Source of the DNA: Prado023 sp963700395
Lineage (GTDB): Bacteria; Actinomycetota; Actinomycetes; S36-B12; CAIYMF01
Assembly (NCBI GenBank): GCA_963700395.1
Contig: CAVOXI010000001.1
Coordinates: 868,001-932,000, forward strand
DNA length: 64,000 nucleotides
Reading direction: 5' to 3'
Positions 60,173-64,000 of the stretch are shown in pieces. Position numbers and translations under genes: made by a program. The number at the start of each line of letters is the position of its first letter. The stretch's first letter is position 1. A model generated the notes under the pieces. The model did no database searches and was not told the DNA's origin. It worked only from the letters and a program-made list of their open reading frames with translations.

Positions 60173-61099
60173 TCAGTCGGGCAGCAGGGTGCGCAGCGCA
60201 TGGTCGAGATCGCCCGGATAGGGCGAGGTGAACTCGACCCACTCGCCGCTGCCGGGATGCTGCAGGCCCAGCCGGACGGCGTGCAGCCACTGCCGCTCCA
60301 GGCCGCACCTGGCGGCCAGCACCGGGTCCGCGCCGTACATGACATCTCCGACGCAGGGGTGGCGGATGGCCGCCATGTGGACCCGGATCTGGTGGGTCCG
60401 CCCGGTCTCGAGGTGGACCTCGAGCAGGCTCGCGAACCGGAACGCCTCGAGGACCTCGTAGTGCGTCACGGAGTTGCGGCCACCTGCGATGACGCCGAAC
60501 TTCCAGTCGTGGTTCGGGTGCCTTCCGATGGGGGCGTCGATGGTGCCCCGCAACGGGTCCGGCAGTCCCTGGACGAGGGCGTGGTAGACCTTCTCAGGGG
60601 TACGGTCGCGGAACTGCGCCTTGAGGTGGGTGTAGGCCGGCTCGCTCTTGGCGAGCACCATCACCCCGGACGTCCCCACGTCGAGGCGCTGCACGACACC
60701 GCGTCGCTCGGGTGCTCCGGACGTGGAGATCCGGTACCCCCGCGCGGCCAGCACGCCGGTGACGCTCGGGCCCTCGAAGCCGTGGCTGGGGTGGGCAGCG
60801 ACGCCCACGGGCTTGTCCACGACCACGATGTCGGCGTCGTCGTACAGGACGACCAGCTCGGGGACGTCCACCTCCGGCACCGATCCCGGGGGCACGACAT
60901 CGGGGATCAGCACCTCGACCAGCTGGCCCGCCTCCACGCGGGCGCTCTTGCCCACGACCCGACCGGCGAGCTGCACGTGACCGCCCTCGGCAAGCTCGGC
61001 GGCCCTGGAACGGGACAACCCGAACATCCGGGCGAGGGCGGCGTCGACCCGCTCCCCTGCCAGCCCGTCGGGCACCTGCGCGAGCCGGGGCTCAGCCAT
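60173..61099 (-). CDS. rluD: RluD-family 23S rRNA pseudouridine synthase
   Basis: 308 aa. An N-terminal S4 RNA-binding domain (about 12-70) and the catalytic domain with RLDVGTSGVMVL, whose Asp is the nucleophile (QRLD in place of the usual HRLD). GRTHQIRVHMA near 240 is also typical. ATG 61099 overlaps lspA by eight bases. Confidence 0.9.
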   Translation of the reverse strand: MAEPRLAQVPDGLAGERVDAALARMFGLSRSRAAELAEGGHVQLAGRVVGKSARVEAGQLVEVLIPDVVPPGSVPEVDVPELVVLYDDADIVVVDKPVGVAAHPSHGFEGPSVTGVLAARGYRISTSGAPERRGVVQRLDVGTSGVMVLAKSEPAYTHLKAQFRDRTPEKVYHALVQGLPDPLRGTIDAPIGRHPNHDWKFGVIAGGRNSVTHYEVLEAFRFASLLEVHLETGRTHQIRVHMAAIRHPCVGDVMYGADPVLAARCGLERQWLHAVRLGLQHPGSGEWVEFTSPYPGDLDHALRTLLPD

Positions 61100-61649
61100 C
61101 GGTGCGCGCCTCCCCCGGGTCCGCGGCCGCGGACTCCGGTGCGGGGTCGGTCTCGGTTCCCCCTGACGAGGCGGCCGGTTCGGCCTGCCCCATCTCGACG
61201 CCCTTGAGGCTCAGGAGCACCGCGAGGATCGCCGACCCGACGAGGGCCATGTCCGCGACGTTGAAGACGGGAAAGTTGGGGAAGGCCAGGAAGTCCACGA
61301 CGTGGCCGCGGAACGGGGCCGGCTCACGGACGATGCGGTCGATCAGGTTGCCCACCGCTCCCCCGAGGATGCCGCCGAGCACGACCGCCCACCACGGGTT
61401 GGTCAGCGTGCGCGCGGTCCGCACGATGGCCACGGCCACGATGATGGCGACCACGCTGATGACGATCGTGTAGTTGCCCGCGAGCGAGAACGCTGCGCCG
61501 GGATTGCGCACGAACGTCAGCTGCAGCCAACGACCGACGAGCTCGATCGGAGGCTCACCCTCGAGGCGCGCAACGGCGAACGCCTTCGACACCTGGTCGA
61601 GCACGACCACCCCTGCTGCCACGCCGAGGGTCAGCGGGAGTCGGCTCAC
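61092..61649 (-). CDS. lspA: Lipoprotein signal peptidase
   Basis: Cleaves signal peptides from lipid-modified prolipoproteins. 185 aa with four membrane segments; catalytic Asp residues in GNLIDRI and FNVADMAL. The acidic C-terminal tail after residue about 160 is non-conserved. The start is GTG 61649, one base after the upstream gene's stop. Acts after Lgt, also in this window. Confidence 0.94.
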   Translation of the reverse strand: MSRLPLTLGVAAGVVVLDQVSKAFAVARLEGEPPIELVGRWLQLTFVRNPGAAFSLAGNYTIVISVVAIIVAVAIVRTARTLTNPWWAVVLGGILGGAVGNLIDRIVREPAPFRGHVVDFLAFPNFPVFNVADMALVGSAILAVLLSLKGVEMGQAEPAASSGGTETDPAPESAAADPGEARTDG

Positions 61650-61650
61650 G

Positions 61651-62343
61651 TCAGCGGCGCTCCTCTGCCTGCTTGCACGAGATGCACAGCGTCGCCCTGG
61701 GGAAGGCGCGCAGGCGTGCGGCCGGGATGACGTTGCCGCAGGACTCACAGATCCCGTAGGTGCCGGCGTCGAGTCGGAGCAGGGCGTGCGTCGACTGGTC
61801 GAGCAGGTCGCGAGCATTGGCGTTGACGCTCATCTCCTGCTCGCGCTCCAGGGTCTTCGAGCCGGCGTCCGCCTGGTCGTCCCCGGCACCGTCGCTGGAG
61901 TCGGCGATCAGGTCGGCCATGTCGACATCACCCATGTGCAGCTCCTCCCGCAACCGGATGATGTCGGTCTCGAGGGCGACGCGGAAGCCAGCCAGCTCCT
62001 CGTCGGTCCACGTGTGCGGCGGCCTTGCCGGCGCGACGTCGGTGGTCGGCTCGGCATGGGACCTCGTCGCGGGCCCCTTCTTGGCCGTGGCCTTCGGGGA
62101 GGGGGCCGGGGTGGAGGGGGCCGGGGTGGCGGGGGCCTTCTCGGCGGGGACATCCTCCGCCGGCACCATCTCGACCGGGGCATTCTCCACAGCAGCCTCC
62201 CGCTCGGTCACCACCGAGTCAGCAGCGACCGGCGCGGCCGGCTCCTGGACGTCCGGCTCCAAGTCGCCCTGCCCCGGCATGGCGGACCTCACCCCGGACA
62301 CGGCACGCCGAAGCCCACCGCTGACCCAGTCTCCAGCACCCAT
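61651..62343 (-). CDS. DksA/TraR-type zinc-finger protein with long acidic N terminus
   Basis: 230 aa. C-terminal zinc finger YGICESCGNVIP and LCISCKQAEERR (CxxC-x17-CxxC) preceded by a coiled region. Actinobacterial members near lspA may bind RNA polymerase, as RbpA-independent DksA-like factors; role inferred only. The first 110 residues are Pro/Ala/Glu-rich. ATG 62343 has AGGAG seven bases upstream. Confidence 0.82.
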   Translation of the reverse strand: MGAGDWVSGGLRRAVSGVRSAMPGQGDLEPDVQEPAAPVAADSVVTEREAAVENAPVEMVPAEDVPAEKAPATPAPSTPAPSPKATAKKGPATRSHAEPTTDVAPARPPHTWTDEELAGFRVALETDIIRLREELHMGDVDMADLIADSSDGAGDDQADAGSKTLEREQEMSVNANARDLLDQSTHALLRLDAGTYGICESCGNVIPAARLRAFPRATLCISCKQAEERR

Positions 62344-62389
62344 CTGCGATCTCCTGACTTGCCTGCCCCACCGGGGCGCACCTTGGGCG

Positions 62390-62395
62390 AGGATA
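62390..62395 (-). promoter_or_regulatory. DksA-like/lspA/rluD promoter -10 box
   Basis: TATCCT on the minus strand, start near 62383, leader about 40 bases. Confidence 0.4.
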
Positions 62396-62401
62396 TCCCC
62401 C

Positions 62402-62698
62402 GTGCCATCCTTCCGTGCCGCGATCCGGGTACGGCCGGCGGCCCGCCAGGACGCCGTGGGGGGCCGCGCGACGCCCACGAGGGCCACGGACCCGCCGGTC
62501 CTCGAGGTCCGGGTGCGGGCCCGTCCCATCGAGGGGGCCGCGACGTCGGCCGCCGAACGGGTGCTCGCCGACGCGCTGGGGGTGCGCCCGCGCCAGGTCC
62601 GCGTCATCCGTGGGGCGACCTCGCGGGACAAGCTGGTCGAGATCACCGATCCGCCGCCGGACCTGCAGGCCCGCTGGTCGGCCCTGCTCGAGCAGTGA
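62402..62698 (+). CDS. DUF167 (YggU-like) protein
   Basis: 98 aa. RVRPAARQDAVGG, VRVRARPIEGAAT and VIRGATSRDKLVEI match the YggU fold. Function unknown. GTG 62402 is the first plausible start; a divergent promoter region is shared with the DksA-like gene. Confidence 0.8.
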   Translation: MPSFRAAIRVRPAARQDAVGGRATPTRATDPPVLEVRVRARPIEGAATSAAERVLADALGVRPRQVRVIRGATSRDKLVEITDPPPDLQARWSALLEQ

Positions 62699-62722
62699 GC
62701 CGCCCGCACGCACGCCCACGAC

Positions 62723-62728
62723 TAGAAT
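62723..62728 (+). promoter_or_regulatory. ileS promoter -10 box
   Basis: TAGAAT, about 31 bases before ATG 62759; an AAGGA SD lies between. The leader is too short for a T-box. Confidence 0.5.
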
Positions 62729-62758
62729 CAGCGCCTGCCCCCGATCAAGGACGAGACG

Positions 62759-64000
62759 ATGAGCACGCACGAGCCCCCGGCGCCTGCAGCGCCGGTCCCG
62801 ACGGCCGGCCGCCAGTACGCCGTCGTCCCTGCCAAGGTCGACCTCGCGGCGGTGGACCAGCAGGTCCTGGCTCTCTGGGCCGACAACGACGTGTTCCACC
62901 GCTCCCTGGCCCAGCGCGAGGGCGCTCCCGAATGGACCTTCTACGAGGGGCCCCCGACCGCCAACGGCACGCCGGGCACCCACCACGTCGAGGCCCGGGT
63001 GTTCAAGGACGTCTTCCCGCGCTTCAAGACGATGCGCGGGTACCGCGTCGACCGCAAGGCCGGCTGGGACTGCCACGGCCTGCCGGTCGAGCTGGCGGTC
63101 GAGAAGGAGCTGGGGTTCACCGGCAAGGGCGACATCGAGGCCTACGGCGTGGCGGAGTTCAACGCCCGGTGCCGGGAGTCCGTCCTGCGGCACGTCGACG
63201 AGTTCGCGGTCCTCACCGAGCGGATGGGCTACTGGGTCGACATGGACCAGGCCTACTGGACGATGGACCCGGCCTACATCCAGAGCGTGTGGTGGTCACT
63301 GAAGCAGATCTTCGACAAGGGACTGCTCGTCCAGGACCACCGGGTGAGCCCCTACTGCCCGCGCTGCGGCACCGGCCTGTCCGACCATGAGCTGGCCCAG
63401 GGCTACGAGGACGTCATCGACCCATCGGTGTACGTGCGCATGCCGGTCACGAGCGGCCCGCTGGCCGAGCGCTTCCCCGGGGTCAGCCTGCTGGTCTGGA
63501 CCACCACCCCGTGGACGCTGGTGTCCAACACCGCCGTGGCCGTCAAGCCCGACGCCGCAGTACCAGGTGGTCCGCGTGACCGGCGAGATGGGCGACTCCG
63601 AGCTGCTCGTGATCGCCGAGGCACTGCGCGAGGCGAAGCTCCCCGAGGGCCACGAGGTCCTGGCCACCATGCCCGGTCGGGACCTGGAGTTCACCGGGTA
63701 CTCCCGGCCGTTCGACCTGGTGGACATCCCCGACGCCCACTACGTGATCCTGGCCGACTACGTGACGACCGAGGATGGCTCCGGACTGGTCCACCAGTCG
63801 CCGGCGTTCGGCGCCGAGGACCTCATCTCGTGCCGCGCATACGGCCTGCCGGTGGTCAACCCGCTGCTGCCCGACGGCACCTTCGACCCGTCCGTCCCCC
63901 TGGTCGGCGGGATGTTCTTCAAGGCCGCGGACCCGACCCTGGTGGCCGACCTCGAGGCGCGCGGCCTGATGTTCCGCCACGAGCTCCTGGAGCACTCCTA
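62759..64000 (+). CDS. ileS: Isoleucyl-tRNA synthetase, N-terminal part (runs off the window), frame broken near 63557
   Basis: Charges tRNA-Ile. The N terminus has the class I HIGH-equivalent in PPTANGTPGTHHVEAR, WDCHGLPVE and the editing-domain motif LLVWTTTPWTL. Near 63557 (AVKPDA) the frame shifts by one extra base and resumes at QYQVVRVTGEMGDSE, continuing the editing domain to the window end. The KMSKS region lies beyond. AAGGA is seven bases from ATG 62759. Confidence 0.92.
   Translation, partial: MSTHEPPAPAAPVPTAGRQYAVVPAKVDLAAVDQQVLALWADNDVFHRSLAQREGAPEWTFYEGPPTANGTPGTHHVEARVFKDVFPRFKTMRGYRVDRKAGWDCHGLPVELAVEKELGFTGKGDIEAYGVAEFNARCRESVLRHVDEFAVLTERMGYWVDMDQAYWTMDPAYIQSVWWSLKQIFDKGLLVQDHRVSPYCPRCGTGLSDHELAQGYEDVIDPSVYVRMPVTSGPLAERFPGVSLLVWTTTPWTLVSNTAVAVKPDAAVPGGPRDRRDGRLRAARDRRGTARGEAPRGPRGPGHHARSGPGVHRVLPAVRPGGHPRRPLRDPGRLRDDRGWLRTGPPVAGVRRRGPHLVPRIRPAGGQPAAARRHLRPVRPPGRRDVLQGRGPDPGGRPRGARPDVPPRAPGALL

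Noticed and set aside
62759..63000. Apparent loss of the HIGH motif in ileS (GTHH)
   Set aside because: This variant is normal for this IleS class.

Overview
The window is GC-rich DNA (well above 60 % by eye) from an actinomycete. BldD beside pyrR, PriA-type HisA, DnaE1, the HGxxPAAW and DUF2752 small membrane proteins, many GTG starts and many leaderless promoters all point that way. I cannot place it below class level without a search. The gene order is a known actinobacterial backbone (pyr cluster; pyk-gltD-gltB; lgt-trpA-trpB-trpC; trpE-hisI-hisF-hisA-hisH-hisB-hisC-hisD; dnaE; rluD-lspA-ileS) interrupted by several inserted gene sets.

Layout. 1-14.3 kb: de novo pyrimidine synthesis on the minus strand (bldD, then pyrR-pyrB-pyrC-PH-like-carA, then carB-pyrK-pyrD-pyrF). 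The set is split between carA and carB by a cellobiose phosphorylase gene and an antiparallel alpha/beta hydrolase. Each half has its own promoter and its own PyrR-binding RNA hairpin; the second hairpin controls a 21-codon leader ORF that overlaps the carB start. 14.3-24.3 kb: pyruvate kinase, a TPR membrane protein with an AAA ATPase, and glutamate synthase gltB-gltD. 24.3-31.7 kb: a PQQ-type sugar dehydrogenase, a fused kinase/M23/PLP-lyase protein, a small membrane protein, lgt, a DsbA-like oxidoreductase and a divergent VKOR protein. 31.7-39.5 kb: trpA-trpB-trpC, DUF2752, a two-component system, HGxxPAAW, trpE and hisI.

39.5-52.4 kb: a GH18-like secreted protein with a cellulose-synthase-like GT2, then hisF, UbiB, a holin-like membrane protein, RidA, hisA/priA, hisH, a hidden 59-aa membrane protein, hisB, hisC and hisD. 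52.4-64 kb: a LON-domain protein, YbaK, dnaE1, formate-THF ligase, aldo/keto reductase, rluD, lspA, a DksA/TraR protein, DUF167 and the start of ileS.

At least 14 reading-frame breaks fall inside conserved genes (pyrK, cellobiose phosphorylase, pyk, gltB three times, the PQQ enzyme, the fusion gene, VKOR twice, the sensor kinase twice, the GH18 gene, fhs, ileS). In most cases the downstream frame continues the same family without loss and the break is a single base, so sequencing error is the likeliest cause. These genes are given as single CDS spans with the break noted. No rRNA, tRNA, CRISPR array, insertion sequence or prophage was seen, and no gene-free stretch exceeds about 210 bases.
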